Notes: generated from the letters alone by a model not told the origin. DNA of 64,000 bases from Vibrio echinoideorum (GCF_024347455.1 NZ_AP025484.1:248001-312000), one strand, 5' to 3'. Shown: positions 18,135 through 26,192, numbered from the stretch's first letter. Made by a program: numbers and translations.

Positions 18135-18151
18135 ATGGCACAAAGGCTGCA
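18135..18151 (+). promoter_or_regulatory. Sigma-54 promoter of the phosphonate-type importer operon
   Basis: ATGGCACAAAGGCTGCA carries the GG (-24) and GC (-12) of a sigma-54 promoter at the right spacing. It is 46 bases before the ATG of the binding-protein gene. Confidence 0.8.
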
Positions 18152-18196
18152 ATGACCAAGGTGACTTTCAACGATAAGTAAAAATAAGGTTTGAAT

Positions 18197-19237
18197 ATGA
18201 AAATCAGTGTTAAAGGACTGTTAATCGCTAGCTCATTACTGCTTCCTTCAATGGCTATGGCAAGCGAATGCTCTAGCCGTGGTGTGTTAGACGATCGATA
18301 CTGTGACGAAAACCAAGATTTGGTGGCCGATTCACCAAAGAATCCAGACGAGTGGAATGACCCAAGTACGCTTGTGTTTACCTACACTCCGGTAGAAGAC
18401 CCAGCGTTGTACAAAGATGCGTTCGCGGACTTCCAAGCACACTTAAGTAAGGTTACCGGCAAGCGAGTGATTTACTACACCGTGCACTCGAACTCAGCGC
18501 AAGTAGAAGCGATGCGTTCAGGTCGATTGCATGTTGCTGGTTTCTCTACAGGCCCTACGGGCTATGCGGTAAACCTTGCGGGTTACGTTCCAATTGCAGT
18601 GAAAGGCGATGAGTCTGGCTTCCAAGGCTACAACCTAATCACGATTGTGCGTAAAGATAGCGGCATTAATAAAATGTCTGATCTTAAAGGGAAAAAAGTT
18701 GCACATACTTCTGCATCATCAAACTCTGGCAACCTTGCTCCTCGTGCGCTATTCCCAGCGAAAGGCTTAGTACCAGATGAGGATTACAAAGTTCTGTACT
18801 CAGGTAAACATGACCAATCTATTCTAGGTGTATTCAACGGAGACTATGATGCAGCACCTGTGGCATCGGATGTGTACGATCGTATGGTTGCAGCGGGTCG
18901 TGTCGACGATTCTGAACTGAAGATCATCTATCGTAGCCCTCGTTTCCCAACCTCTGCTTTTGGTTATGCTTACAACCTGAAACCAGAACTTGCTGAGAAG
19001 ATAACCGAAGCTTTCTTTAGCTACCGCTTTACACCTGAAATGAGTGCATCGTTCAAGGGCGCAGATCGTTTCTCACCGATTAGCTACAAAGAAGAGTGGG
19101 ATGTGATTCGTGATATCGCACATGCAACAGGTACGGCTTACACCAAAGCTGGCCTAAAGAAATTGGCAGAGAAAGACGCAGCGAAGCGTGCTAAGAAAAA
19201 GGCAGCAGAGCTAGCAAAACAAGCCGATAGCCAGTAA
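18197..19237 (+). CDS. PhnD-family periplasmic substrate-binding protein
   Basis: This protein of about 346 residues has a signal peptide (GLLIASSLLLPSMAMAS) and the fold of phosphate/phosphite/phosphonate-binding proteins. Typical stretches are VFTYTPVEDPALYKDAFADF, HVAGFSTGPTGYAV and KGKKVAHTSASSNSGNLAPR. The ATG at 18197 has AAGGT six bases ahead; the TTG at 18191 is less likely. The C-terminus is an unusual Lys/Ala-rich helix (AKRAKKKAAELAKQADSQ). It should deliver its ligand to the ATPase and two permeases downstream. The ligand is unknown; a glycerophosphodiester-related compound is suggested by the neighbouring diesterase. Confidence 0.85.
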   Translation: MKISVKGLLIASSLLLPSMAMASECSSRGVLDDRYCDENQDLVADSPKNPDEWNDPSTLVFTYTPVEDPALYKDAFADFQAHLSKVTGKRVIYYTVHSNSAQVEAMRSGRLHVAGFSTGPTGYAVNLAGYVPIAVKGDESGFQGYNLITIVRKDSGINKMSDLKGKKVAHTSASSNSGNLAPRALFPAKGLVPDEDYKVLYSGKHDQSILGVFNGDYDAAPVASDVYDRMVAAGRVDDSELKIIYRSPRFPTSAFGYAYNLKPELAEKITEAFFSYRFTPEMSASFKGADRFSPISYKEEWDVIRDIAHATGTAYTKAGLKKLAEKDAAKRAKKKAAELAKQADSQ

Positions 19238-19372
19238 TTCCCTTCGTTAATTAGCTACTTAGCTATTACGTTATTTAATCATTTAGCTTATTCACTGAGT
19301 AAGCTTATTTAAAATCTATGCCCTCACGGGTAGGGCATAGATCATTTTAAAATTCGCACAAGGAAATGCAGT

Positions 19373-20143
19373 ATGGCCGTAGCAAGCTATGAAGGAATAA
19401 AGATAAACAACCTTTTTCATGAATACGTGGCAGGCAAGCCAATCCTTAAAGGTATTAATATTGATATCGATGAGCCGGGAATTATCGCAATTATTGGCCC
19501 ATCGGGTACTGGTAAAAGTACACTTCTCCGTTGTATCAACCGCCTTAATGACCCAAGCCAAGGCGAGATTATTTTTGATGGTGCCGATCTGACCCAATTA
19601 AAAGGGCAAGCGTTACGCAGACAGCGCCGTCATATAGGAATGGTTTTTCAAGAATATAATCTTGTTGAACGTTTGACGGTTATCGAGAACGTGCTGAGTG
19701 GCCGTTTGGGTTATATGACAGCTTGGAATGCATGGCGTCGTAACTACTCTCCACAAGACTTAGCAAAAGCCTTCGAGTTGCTTGAATTTGTTGGCTTACA
19801 GGACTTTGCAAACCAACGTGCTGACAGCTTATCGGGTGGTCAGAGACAGCGTGTCGGTATAGCTCGCGCTGTTATGCAAGACCCATATGTTTTATTAGCA
19901 GACGAACCAACTTCATCGCTTGACCCAAAAACTGCGGTTGAGATCATGGAGCTCATGGAAACATTTGCAGAGCAGAAAAATATCCCAGTGTTGGTTAACA
20001 TTCATGATGTGAACTTAGCGAAACGTTATGCCAAGCGCATTATTGGTATGTGTAATGGCAAGGTGCATTACGACGGCAGTCCTGAAGGTATCTCTGAGGA
20101 CGACCTGAAAATTATCTATGGGGGTGAGTCATGGCTGGATTAA
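19373..20143 (+). CDS. phnC: PhnC-like phosphonate-type ABC transporter ATP-binding protein
   Basis: This 256-residue ABC ATPase has Walker [10 protein letters not shown], the Q-loop in VFQEYNLV, signature [14 protein letters not shown], Walker [14 protein letters not shown] and the switch His in VNIHDVNLA. The spacing and the [20 protein letters not shown] region are of the PhnC type. It overlaps the first permease gene by 13 bases. It powers import for the PhnD-like protein. The symbol marks family membership, not proven phosphonate transport. Confidence 0.88.
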   Translation: MAVASYEGIKINNLFHEYVAGKPILKGINIDIDEPGIIAIIGPSGTGKSTLLRCINRLNDPSQGEIIFDGADLTQLKGQALRRQRRHIGMVFQEYNLVERLTVIENVLSGRLGYMTAWNAWRRNYSPQDLAKAFELLEFVGLQDFANQRADSLSGGQRQRVGIARAVMQDPYVLLADEPTSSLDPKTAVEIMELMETFAEQKNIPVLVNIHDVNLAKRYAKRIIGMCNGKVHYDGSPEGISEDDLKIIYGGESWLD

Positions 20144-20955
20144 CCCCAAGTTCATCGCCAAGCGTACCGTCAAACCAGTCGCCAGCGAAGCATGAAAATC
20201 CGTTTAAAACCTCTTGGACGAATCGCGCGATCATTGCAGCTATCGTTGCTTACCTGTTCTACAGTTTTTCGACGCTAGGACTAACTTTTGATCGCTTGGT
20301 CATCGGTTTTGGCGAAAGTGAGCGGTTACTATCACGAATGTTTCCGCCAGATTTTTCACGTACCAGTCTACTATTGAGTGGCTTAGCCGAAAGCTTACAG
20401 ATTGCCATTATCTCAAGCTTTTTTGGTATCGTAATTTCATTGTTTCTTGGCTTACTTGCCGCAAGAAACATGATGCCCTCAATTGTATCAACGCCAATTC
20501 GTTGCTTCATCGCACTGTGTCGTTCTTTTCACCCAGTGATCATTGCCATCCTATTTGTAAAAGCGGTGGGTTTTGGAGCTTTGGCCGGTATCTTGACCTT
20601 GGTCTTCGCATCAATTGGTTTTATCGCCAAGCTTTTTGCTGAGGCAATTGAAGAGATCTCTTTTAAACCTGTGGAAGCGATTAAAGCAACGGGCGCAAGT
20701 TTTACTAGTGTCATCTTGTATGCCGTTATGCCTCAGGTATTTACCCGTTTCATTGGCTTTGCAAGTTACCAGTTGGATTCAAATCTACGTAATTCAACCA
20801 TGGTCGGTATTGTAGGTGCTGGTGGCCTTGGTGGTACTCTTTTCTCGGCATTCCAGCGTTTCGACTATGACTTTGTCGCGGCTATTTTGATGACTATTAT
20901 CGCTCTGATTCTTGTGGGTGAATTCCTTTCCAACATTGTTAGGAGGATCTTCTAA
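20131..20955 (+). CDS. phnE: PhnE-like ABC transporter permease 1
   Basis: This 274-residue inner-membrane permease has a hydrophilic N-terminal 30 residues, then about six membrane segments. The ATPase-contact EAA loop is [20 protein letters not shown], followed by a [20 protein letters not shown] segment typical of PhnE. Its start overlaps the ATPase gene, and its stop overlaps the start of the second permease. The two permeases probably form a heterodimer. Confidence 0.87.
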   Translation: MAGLTPSSSPSVPSNQSPAKHENPFKTSWTNRAIIAAIVAYLFYSFSTLGLTFDRLVIGFGESERLLSRMFPPDFSRTSLLLSGLAESLQIAIISSFFGIVISLFLGLLAARNMMPSIVSTPIRCFIALCRSFHPVIIAILFVKAVGFGALAGILTLVFASIGFIAKLFAEAIEEISFKPVEAIKATGASFTSVILYAVMPQVFTRFIGFASYQLDSNLRNSTMVGIVGAGGLGGTLFSAFQRFDYDFVAAILMTIIALILVGEFLSNIVRRIF

Positions 20956-21758
20956 TGACAACTGCATCTATCGATAAAGAGTGGCAACGCTTTACACCTA
21001 ACGAACGCATTGCTCGTTTTGCCGTTTATCTCAGCTTAGTGTGTGCCATCGTTTGGTCTTGGCAGACGGTTGAAGTGATACCTGAGTTTTTATACGACGC
21101 ACCTGCACAGTTTGTCGACATGTTTGAGCGAATGGTGCCAGTGGACTATGCGTTTTACCCTGAGTCGATTCACGCAGCGATGATCGAAACGTTACATATC
21201 GCCACCTTAGGGACACTTTTTACCTTGGTGTTTGCGATTCCTTTGGCGTTAATGAATGCGCCAAATATCACACCCAATAAAGCGCTGAACTGGATTGCTC
21301 AATTCTTTCTCGTGTCTTCACGCTCTGTGAACTCATTGGTTTGGGCGTTGTTGTTCATCGCACTGTTTGGCCCCGGTGTGCTCGCAGGCATTATGGCGAT
21401 TGCCATACGCAGTATCGGCTTTGTAGGGAAGCTGTTAGCGGAAGCGATTGCCGAAGTGAACATGGGGCCAATTGAAGCTCTGCGCGCAACAGGGGCTTCG
21501 TGGATGAGTGTTTTGCTCAAAGGGTATTGGCCACAAGTGATGCCAGCGTTCTACTCCATCGTATTGTTCCGTTGGGACATCAATGTACGTGAATCTGCGG
21601 TACTGGGTTTGGTGGGCGCTGGTGGTATTGGCGTGGTGCTTAACGATGCGCAGAACCTATTTGAGTGGCAAAAAGTGTCGATGGTATTAGTGAGTATCTT
21701 CGCGGTAGTTATCGTTGCAGAAGCCGTAGTGATCCACATCCGTAACAAACTCATATAG
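20955..21758 (+). CDS. phnE: PhnE-like ABC transporter permease 2
   Basis: This 267-residue second permease of the importer has about six membrane segments and the EAA-type loop EAIAEVNMGPIEALRATGAS followed by FRWDINVRESAVLGLVGAGG. It begins at the last base of the preceding stop codon, so translation is coupled. It resembles its neighbour closely enough to be an ancient duplication. It is the last gene of the operon, ahead of the terminator at 21838-21880. Confidence 0.87.
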   Translation: MTTASIDKEWQRFTPNERIARFAVYLSLVCAIVWSWQTVEVIPEFLYDAPAQFVDMFERMVPVDYAFYPESIHAAMIETLHIATLGTLFTLVFAIPLALMNAPNITPNKALNWIAQFFLVSSRSVNSLVWALLFIALFGPGVLAGIMAIAIRSIGFVGKLLAEAIAEVNMGPIEALRATGASWMSVLLKGYWPQVMPAFYSIVLFRWDINVRESAVLGLVGAGGIGVVLNDAQNLFEWQKVSMVLVSIFAVVIVAEAVVIHIRNKLI

Positions 21759-21837
21759 ACAGATTGTTGTGTGGCGCGTTCTGTGTGGTATGTGCTGCGT
21801 GAAAGTTGAGAGCTTATATCTAGCACTTTGAAGCTCA

Positions 21838-21880
21838 AACGACCCTAGGTACTTCGGTCTACCTAGCGGTCGTTTTTTTA
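21838..21880 (+). terminator. Intrinsic terminator after the importer operon
   Basis: Long stem AAACGACCCTAGGTA / TACCTAGCGGTCGTTT, with one mismatched position and a short loop, followed by a run of T. Confidence 0.9.
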
Positions 21881-21918
21881 TCTAAAAAGACAAATATGTT
21901 GGAATGGTGAGTGCTTTT

Positions 21919-22074
21919 TTAGAAAATACAATGCTTGGCAAAATCACCGGCTTCGTTAGCCGTCCAGTCACCTTTAGGCTTCTCTTTCATATCAACACAC
22001 CAGGCTTCACTGCCTACTTCTGTGCAAGCCATAAGTTGAGAGGCTAGAAATAGAATTAGCGCGACTTTTTTCAT
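21919..22074 (-). CDS. DUF3012-type small lipoprotein
   Basis: This is a 51-codon gene. The product starts MKKVALILFLASQLMAC, a signal peptide with lipobox LMAC, so the mature lipoprotein would be only about 35 residues (from CTEVGSEAWCVDMKEKPKGD to FAKHCIF). The pattern with two further cysteines and KPKGDWTANEAGDFAKHC matches the DUF3012 family of small Vibrio lipoproteins (recalled). Its role is unknown. Confidence 0.75.
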   Translation of the reverse strand: MKKVALILFLASQLMACTEVGSEAWCVDMKEKPKGDWTANEAGDFAKHCIF

Positions 22075-22231
22075 AGTAAATATCTCTTCATTGGCTATAA
22101 ATTACCGTCCATAACTTTGCTCAGTATTACAAGTTATTGCTAGGATCGCCAAACGTTTATACACGTTTATCTGGGGAGGTACTTCGAGGCTGAATTTAAG
22201 AAAAATAGTGCAGGGATAGGTTAGAGAAATC

Positions 22232-22260
22232 GAAAAAGCCAGCAACAAGTGCTGGCTTTG
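22232..22260 (-). terminator. Intrinsic terminator for the hibernation-factor gene
   Basis: AAAGCCAGCA-acaag-TGCTGGCTTT. Read on the minus strand, the stem is followed by a T-run, about 57 bases after the stop of the HPF-family gene. Confidence 0.85.
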
Positions 22261-22316
22261 AAAATCTTAATGAGCGTCTATTACTATTAGTTAGTACGCT
22301 TCAACTACTTGAGTAA

Positions 22317-22673
22317 TTATACCAACTTCATCTCTTGGATGATGTCTGAAGCAATCTCTGGCTTCGTACTGGTTGGTTTCTCGTGTAGATCGGCTTTTAA
22401 TTGTCCCTTACGGTTACTTAGTCCTACTTCAAGTTTTTTGAGTGCTGAAGCGATAGCTGGATACATAACGTCATTTGTTGCTTTTGCTGTTACACGTACA
22501 CCTTCATAGTTGGTGAAAACTTCAACCTGATGTTGGCTGTGTTCTTTTGTGATGATAATGTCGCAACTAATCAGTGATGGGAAATGGTTAGATATCTTCT
22601 CGAATTTACTTTCGATGTCTTTACGTGACTCGTCGTTAATTGATACGTGATGTGTTTGAACATTTATTTTCAT
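22317..22673 (-). CDS. Ribosome hibernation-promoting factor, HPF/RaiA family
   Basis: This 118-residue protein has the beta-alpha-beta-beta-beta-alpha fold of HPF/RaiA: MKINVQTHHVSINDESRKDI, a strand pair, then NDVMYPAIASALKKLEVGLS. Such proteins bind the decoding region of the 30S subunit in stationary phase and silence or dimerise ribosomes. The length, with a C-terminal extension of about 20 residues, is close to RaiA and short of long HPF. Most Vibrio also carry an hpf near rpoN, so this is probably a second paralogue. It is monocistronic. Confidence 0.85.
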   Translation of the reverse strand: MKINVQTHHVSINDESRKDIESKFEKISNHFPSLISCDIIITKEHSQHQVEVFTNYEGVRVTAKATNDVMYPAIASALKKLEVGLSNRKGQLKADLHEKPTSTKPEIASDIIQEMKLV

Positions 22674-22991
22674 AAATCATACCTTTCCAATGACTGTGTC
22701 ATTTAAACGTAGCAAACATCGGATGGATTGACCAACCGTGAAATAGCACATGTGTGATTAACTTCAGTGTTATCAAATAATCTCTCGTTAGTCCCTTGAA
22801 AGTCCGATGTACAGAGCGCATATTATGTTTCGTGTTTTCAATACATGTTCAAAAAAACTCCATCCTTGATTATTTACTCTACTCTTGACTTCAAACCTAG
22901 AGAATTTCTCCGCCTTGGTTTTATAATTCCGAACTTGTCACTCTCTTGCACCTCTCGTTATTCGATAAATAAACACCTAAATAGCGCCGAT
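22674..22991. other. Intergenic gap, nothing recognisable
   Basis: This AT-rich stretch between the HPF-family start and the end of the secreted operon should hold the HPF promoter. No open frame, repeat or terminator-like hairpin stood out. Confidence 0.5.
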
Positions 22992-23459
22992 TTATAGACA
23001 CTCAACCGCCCATTCCATATTTAAGTGAAACTCACCAGCCGTCACTTGTGATTCGGGTATGGCAATTCGTGCTTTAATTTCTACTTCTTGATTTGATGCA
23101 AGATGCTCGACGGGAAACTCAACTCCCTGACGCCAATAATCAATGTCGCCTTCATAGAGAACAGGCGTTTCGACTTTAAATCGAACGAGTTGTGAAAGGC
23201 GAGGTTCATTAGTAGAGCCTAGGTCAATATGTTGGAGTTTGAGAAGCAATCGCGAGTCTTTACGATTGGATTCCAGTCTTAAGACGATCGCTCGGCCATC
23301 GTAGTCTTGCCCAAAGCTCATTTCGCCTTGATTGTTGATCACTTCTAACCCACAACGTTCTCTTACGTGCTTATTAAAGCTCAGAGTTGAGTGATTATTG
23401 AATGCCAATGTACAACTGGATAAGCTGATTAGGATGAATGCGACAATAAAACGTAGCAT
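22992..23459 (-). CDS. Secreted SCPU/pilin-like protein, operon gene 5
   Basis: This 155-residue protein has a signal peptide (LRFIVAFILISLSSCTLAF). After it comes CGLEVINNQGEMSFGQDYDG and, at the end, ARIAIPESQVTAG...MEWAVECL. This is the same plan as the 164-residue protein at 23928-24422, so the two are paralogues. The C-x-[IL]-E...F-G-x-x-Y pattern with a second Cys near the end recalls spore-coat-U/archaic pilin beta sandwiches. It starts one base after the stop of the upstream gene. Its function is unknown; a surface or pilus-like subunit is a guess. Confidence 0.65.
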   Translation of the reverse strand: MLRFIVAFILISLSSCTLAFNNHSTLSFNKHVRERCGLEVINNQGEMSFGQDYDGRAIVLRLESNRKDSRLLLKLQHIDLGSTNEPRLSQLVRFKVETPVLYEGDIDYWRQGVEFPVEHLASNQEVEIKARIAIPESQVTAGEFHLNMEWAVECL

Positions 23460-23460
23460 G

Positions 23461-23868
23461 TTAGTTCACCATAACGCGGACGATAAAATCCGTGACCGCT
23501 TGCTGAGTGACAGCGACGTTGCTGATGGTCTGCTTATCCTTTAGTGATACCTGATAAGTTGAGCTTAGGACAATGTCGGCGTGGTGGTATTTGTACTCGA
23601 CAATAAGGTCACACGTGACGCGATCTGTTTGTTTAATCTCGACAGTAGTATCGGTATAGTTAACACGACTCTCTGTACCGACTAATTCGATGCTCGACCA
23701 GTCGATGTATTCTGAATTTGAAAGTGCATCAAAAATTCGACGTTGGTGGTTGTCTGAACCATCCACACACATTTGATTGAAATGCTCGACCTCTTGCCTA
23801 TCGAATCCTGCGCTCAAAGCATAGGGCGCGATAAACAGTATCGAAAAGAATAATAGTAAGGTTTTCAT
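23461..23868 (-). CDS. Secreted protein of unknown function, operon gene 4
   Basis: This 135-residue protein has a signal peptide (MKTLLLFFSILFIAPYALSA) and a mature domain with two cysteines (FNQMCVDGS and RVTCDLIVEY) likely to form a disulfide. The rest alternates short strands (TTVEIKQTDRV, ADIVLSSTYQVSLKD). No family was recognised. It is separated from the upstream gene by 59 bases containing a perfect hairpin, and joined by one base to the downstream gene. Confidence 0.65.
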   Translation of the reverse strand: MKTLLLFFSILFIAPYALSAGFDRQEVEHFNQMCVDGSDNHQRRIFDALSNSEYIDWSSIELVGTESRVNYTDTTVEIKQTDRVTCDLIVEYKYHHADIVLSSTYQVSLKDKQTISNVAVTQQAVTDFIVRVMVN

Positions 23869-23885
23869 AAGGCCTCTGAGTCAGT

Positions 23886-23907
23886 AAGCCCTCTTTGAAG
23901 AGGGCTT
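23886..23907 (-). terminator. Hairpin inside the secreted operon (attenuator or RNA-stability element)
   Basis: AAGCCCTCTT-tg-AAGAGGGCTT is a perfect 10-base stem between operon genes 3 and 4, without a clear T-run. It could end part of the transcription or protect the 3' end of the upstream message, giving more of the 164-residue protein than of the two downstream ones. Confidence 0.6.
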
Positions 23908-23927
23908 GCCGTGTGAGAGTGAGTGGG

Positions 23928-24422
23928 TTAGTTACACTCGATCTTCCATTTTGTTTTTACTTCGTAGTCGTCACTTGCATCAAGATTACTTTCATCAATA
24001 GCAACACGAGCGTATAGATTCATATTATTGTCTTCACGGATTTGATCTCGAGTGATGTCTACCCCCGACTCCCAACCTTCAGCTGATTGGGAGATATCCG
24101 TTGTCCCCGTTGATTGGAAATACACATCGCTTTTTTGAATTTGGCCATCGAACGATTCCAATTTGATCTCTTCCGCTCGAACTTTAATTCCGTTCCTGTT
24201 ACTCACCAGTTTCACGGTCGCATAGGATTCATTGTAATTTTCACCAAAAGCCAAATCAGCCTTGTCTTCCGTGGCTTCTATCCCACATTGAGACTCCACA
24301 GATGCTGAGAATACAACATCACCTGTTTTGTCATCTTGATGATTTGGCGGTACGGCAATCGCCGGTCCAGTTACGAAAATAGACATGGCAACTAGGCCAA
24401 GTAATGGTTTTTTATTCAGCAT
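23928..24422 (-). CDS. Secreted SCPU/pilin-like protein, operon gene 3
   Basis: This 164-residue protein has a signal peptide (LLGLVAMSIFVTGPAIA). The mature part has CGIEATEDKADLAFGENYN near its start and TKWKIEC at the end, two cysteines that could close a beta sandwich. It is a paralogue of operon gene 5: both share CG[IL]E, FG..Y, SNR, GV[DE], AR[VI]AI..ES and a final W..[IE]C-type ending. The pattern is like spore-coat-U and archaic chaperone-usher pilins, but no usher is nearby. Position just before the hairpin suggests it may be the most abundant product. Confidence 0.65.
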   Translation of the reverse strand: MLNKKPLLGLVAMSIFVTGPAIAVPPNHQDDKTGDVVFSASVESQCGIEATEDKADLAFGENYNESYATVKLVSNRNGIKVRAEEIKLESFDGQIQKSDVYFQSTGTTDISQSAEGWESGVDITRDQIREDNNMNLYARVAIDESNLDASDDYEVKTKWKIECN

Positions 24423-24425
24423 TTT

Positions 24426-24911
24426 TTACTCCGAAAAAGTGGTGTTGCTTTGTTTCATCTTCAGCAGGCGATATTTTTCTGCTTCGATTTGTAATAGCTT
24501 TAACTCATGCTCCGCTTGAGCTAGCTCTTCTAAACGTTCTCGCTCACGGAGCTCGAACTCGTAGAGTCGACGACAGTCAACTCTATCTTCACCACCAAAT
24601 TGGAATGTAACAGCTGCGTACACGCCTGCCTCATCCTGATTCTGGTAGTAATAATTGTTGTAATAGCTGTCACTATCTTCATTACCGGTTGACCCATAAG
24701 TACCGAACTGTACGGTTTTTCCTGTAGAGATAGCCTGCTCACAAGAAGCGCCTTGAGAAGTGCGAACTCGGTCGGTTCCTGATGGGTTGGATACACTCGG
24801 TATCGGGTTTGCCAATGCCGGGCTTGTTAGAGAAAGGCTGGTCAATGAAGCGATAGCCAGTGCAACGACAGTCAATAAAGCTCTGCGTAGCGTGGTTATG
24901 ATTTTGTGCAT
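24426..24911 (-). CDS. Secreted Tyr/Asn-rich protein with C-terminal coiled coil, operon gene 2
   Basis: This 161-residue protein has an N-terminal hydrophobic signal (about residues 8-35, ending SPALA). A middle part is rich in Tyr and Asn (SYYNNYYYQNQDE), then comes a strand-like stretch (GVYAAVTFQFGGE). The C-terminal helix of about 50 residues has heptad spacing (RLEELAQAEHELKLLQIEAE). Two cysteines (ASCEQ and VDCRR) may pair. It ends three bases before gene 3. No family was recognised; the coiled coil suggests oligomerisation or an assembly role. Confidence 0.62.
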   Translation of the reverse strand: MHKIITTLRRALLTVVALAIASLTSLSLTSPALANPIPSVSNPSGTDRVRTSQGASCEQAISTGKTVQFGTYGSTGNEDSDSYYNNYYYQNQDEAGVYAAVTFQFGGEDRVDCRRLYEFELRERERLEELAQAEHELKLLQIEAEKYRLLKMKQSNTTFSE

Positions 24912-24933
24912 CGTGAGTACCGTTTGAATTTGA

Positions 24934-25281
24934 TTAATACCGTTTAAATTTAAGGTTCGTACACACTTCGTAGCTGTTCGGAGAGTCCGTTACCATGCGT
25001 GTGCAGATCTTTTTCTTGGTTGTTTGAGCTGCTGGTGTCTTAACATTGATGTCCAGTTCTAACTCTTGGTTCGCATTCAGTGTGATTTTGTTTGGGAATT
25101 CTTTGTCATCAATTCGCAGGTAGTAATCCGCTTGTTTGGTGTAACGGTTTACTAATAAAAACCTCACCTGCGTTTTATCGGAATAGGTCTGAAATTCGGT
25201 ATTTTTCCATTTGTGCACGTTTGCATTTGCTAAAGAGCTGCTCAGCAATAAAGCTGCAGTAATGATGTAAATAGCCTTCAT
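24934..25281 (-). CDS. Secreted small beta-sandwich protein, operon gene 1
   Basis: This 115-residue protein has a signal peptide (IYIITAALLLSSSLANA). The mature 95 residues show strand-rich text such as VRFLLVNRYTKQADYYLRID and KITLNANQELELDI, a spacing reminiscent of the N-terminal domain of PapD-type pilus chaperones but much shorter. Two cysteines (KKICTRM and EVCTNLK) probably pair. It leads the five-gene operon, and a leader hairpin at 25289-25317 abuts its ribosome site. The chaperone resemblance is my reading only. Confidence 0.62.
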   Translation of the reverse strand: MKAIYIITAALLLSSSLANANVHKWKNTEFQTYSDKTQVRFLLVNRYTKQADYYLRIDDKEFPNKITLNANQELELDINVKTPAAQTTKKKICTRMVTDSPNSYEVCTNLKFKRY

Positions 25282-25288
25282 GAGAACC

Positions 25289-25317
25289 CCAAAATGATGA
25301 TCGAGGTCTCATTTTGG
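25289..25317 (-). promoter_or_regulatory. Leader hairpin ahead of the secreted operon, next to its ribosome site
   Basis: Arms CCAAAATGA and TCATTTTGG are a perfect 9-base inverted repeat. On the minus strand the second arm runs into GGGG, the probable ribosome site eight bases before the ATG at 25281. A folded leader could hide it. Read on the plus strand, the same hairpin followed by T7 resembles a terminator, but no plus-strand gene feeds it. Confidence 0.5.
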
Positions 25318-25591
25318 TTTTTTTCGAACGCAGGACTTACCATTTTGCGCCACTGACATAAGGCTGACAGTACGGTAAAAATGGTGTCGGTTTTTTATTT
25401 AAGATAGTTTGTTGTTTGAAATCGAAGAAGAGTGGAATCTTTGAGAGGGTAGAGCGAAGGTCAGTTATGGTAGTGATTTTTATCAATTCGTCATTCAGCA
25501 TCACAATTACTGATATAGAGAATAGTTAACCGTTGAGGCGACGATTAGTACGGGATACTCTAACAGCATCATTATATTTGGATCCATCACT

Positions 25592-26176
25592 ATGAAAATG
25601 CCTGTTAAATTCGCTGCAATCGCGGCTTCCCTTTCTTTCGCTTTTAATGCTTTTGCTGCACCTGTTGAGTTTCAGAAAATTCCAGAAATCATGCAGCAAT
25701 TTGAAACCGCCGATCTGTACGTTAAGAAATCCGTCACTTTAGGCCGTTTGCCTGCGGAGTCTGAAATTGGCGTTGATTTTCCTACTTATGTTTCAGATGG
25801 TAAGGGCGGTTACAGCTTAGAGACAAACAATGTAATGACGGGTGATGTAGTGATTGCAAGCATGCCTAAAGCGATTGTGGATGACATTTTCAATCAATGG
25901 CTAGTACCAAAAGAAACCTGGATCAGCAGCTATGGATCATTGCCAACATCGACCACTGAATTTAAACCGTTTAAGCGTATTAAAACCATCAAAGCAATTA
26001 AGATTGACGATGAAATGCTCGAACTGATGGGCAGTGAAGATGGCAAAACGGCTGTGATTAAAGTCAGCTGGGATGAGAAAGGAATGAAGGTTTATAAGGA
26101 TGGTTACTTGGCTGATTATGAATACGGGATTGCCCCACATGAGATGCAAGAAAACTACGAACTAGCACCTAAGTAG
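25592..26176 (+). CDS. Secreted protein of unknown function
   Basis: This 194-residue protein has a signal peptide (VKFAAIAASLSFAFNAFAA) and a mature domain of about 170 residues without cysteines. Recognisable blocks are VEFQKIPEIMQQFETADLYV and IASMPKAIVDDIFNQWLVPK. I know no family for it. It is divergent from the five-gene secreted operon across a 310-base gap, so the two could share control. It is followed by a terminator at 26193-26226. Confidence 0.72.
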   Translation: MKMPVKFAAIAASLSFAFNAFAAPVEFQKIPEIMQQFETADLYVKKSVTLGRLPAESEIGVDFPTYVSDGKGGYSLETNNVMTGDVVIASMPKAIVDDIFNQWLVPKETWISSYGSLPTSTTEFKPFKRIKTIKAIKIDDEMLELMGSEDGKTAVIKVSWDEKGMKVYKDGYLADYEYGIAPHEMQENYELAPK

Positions 26177-26192
26177 CCTTTTCTGTATTTAG

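Noticed and set aside
25289..25317. Terminator on the plus strand (hairpin followed by T7)
   Set aside because: No plus-strand gene lies upstream, so it is listed as a leader element of the minus-strand operon instead.
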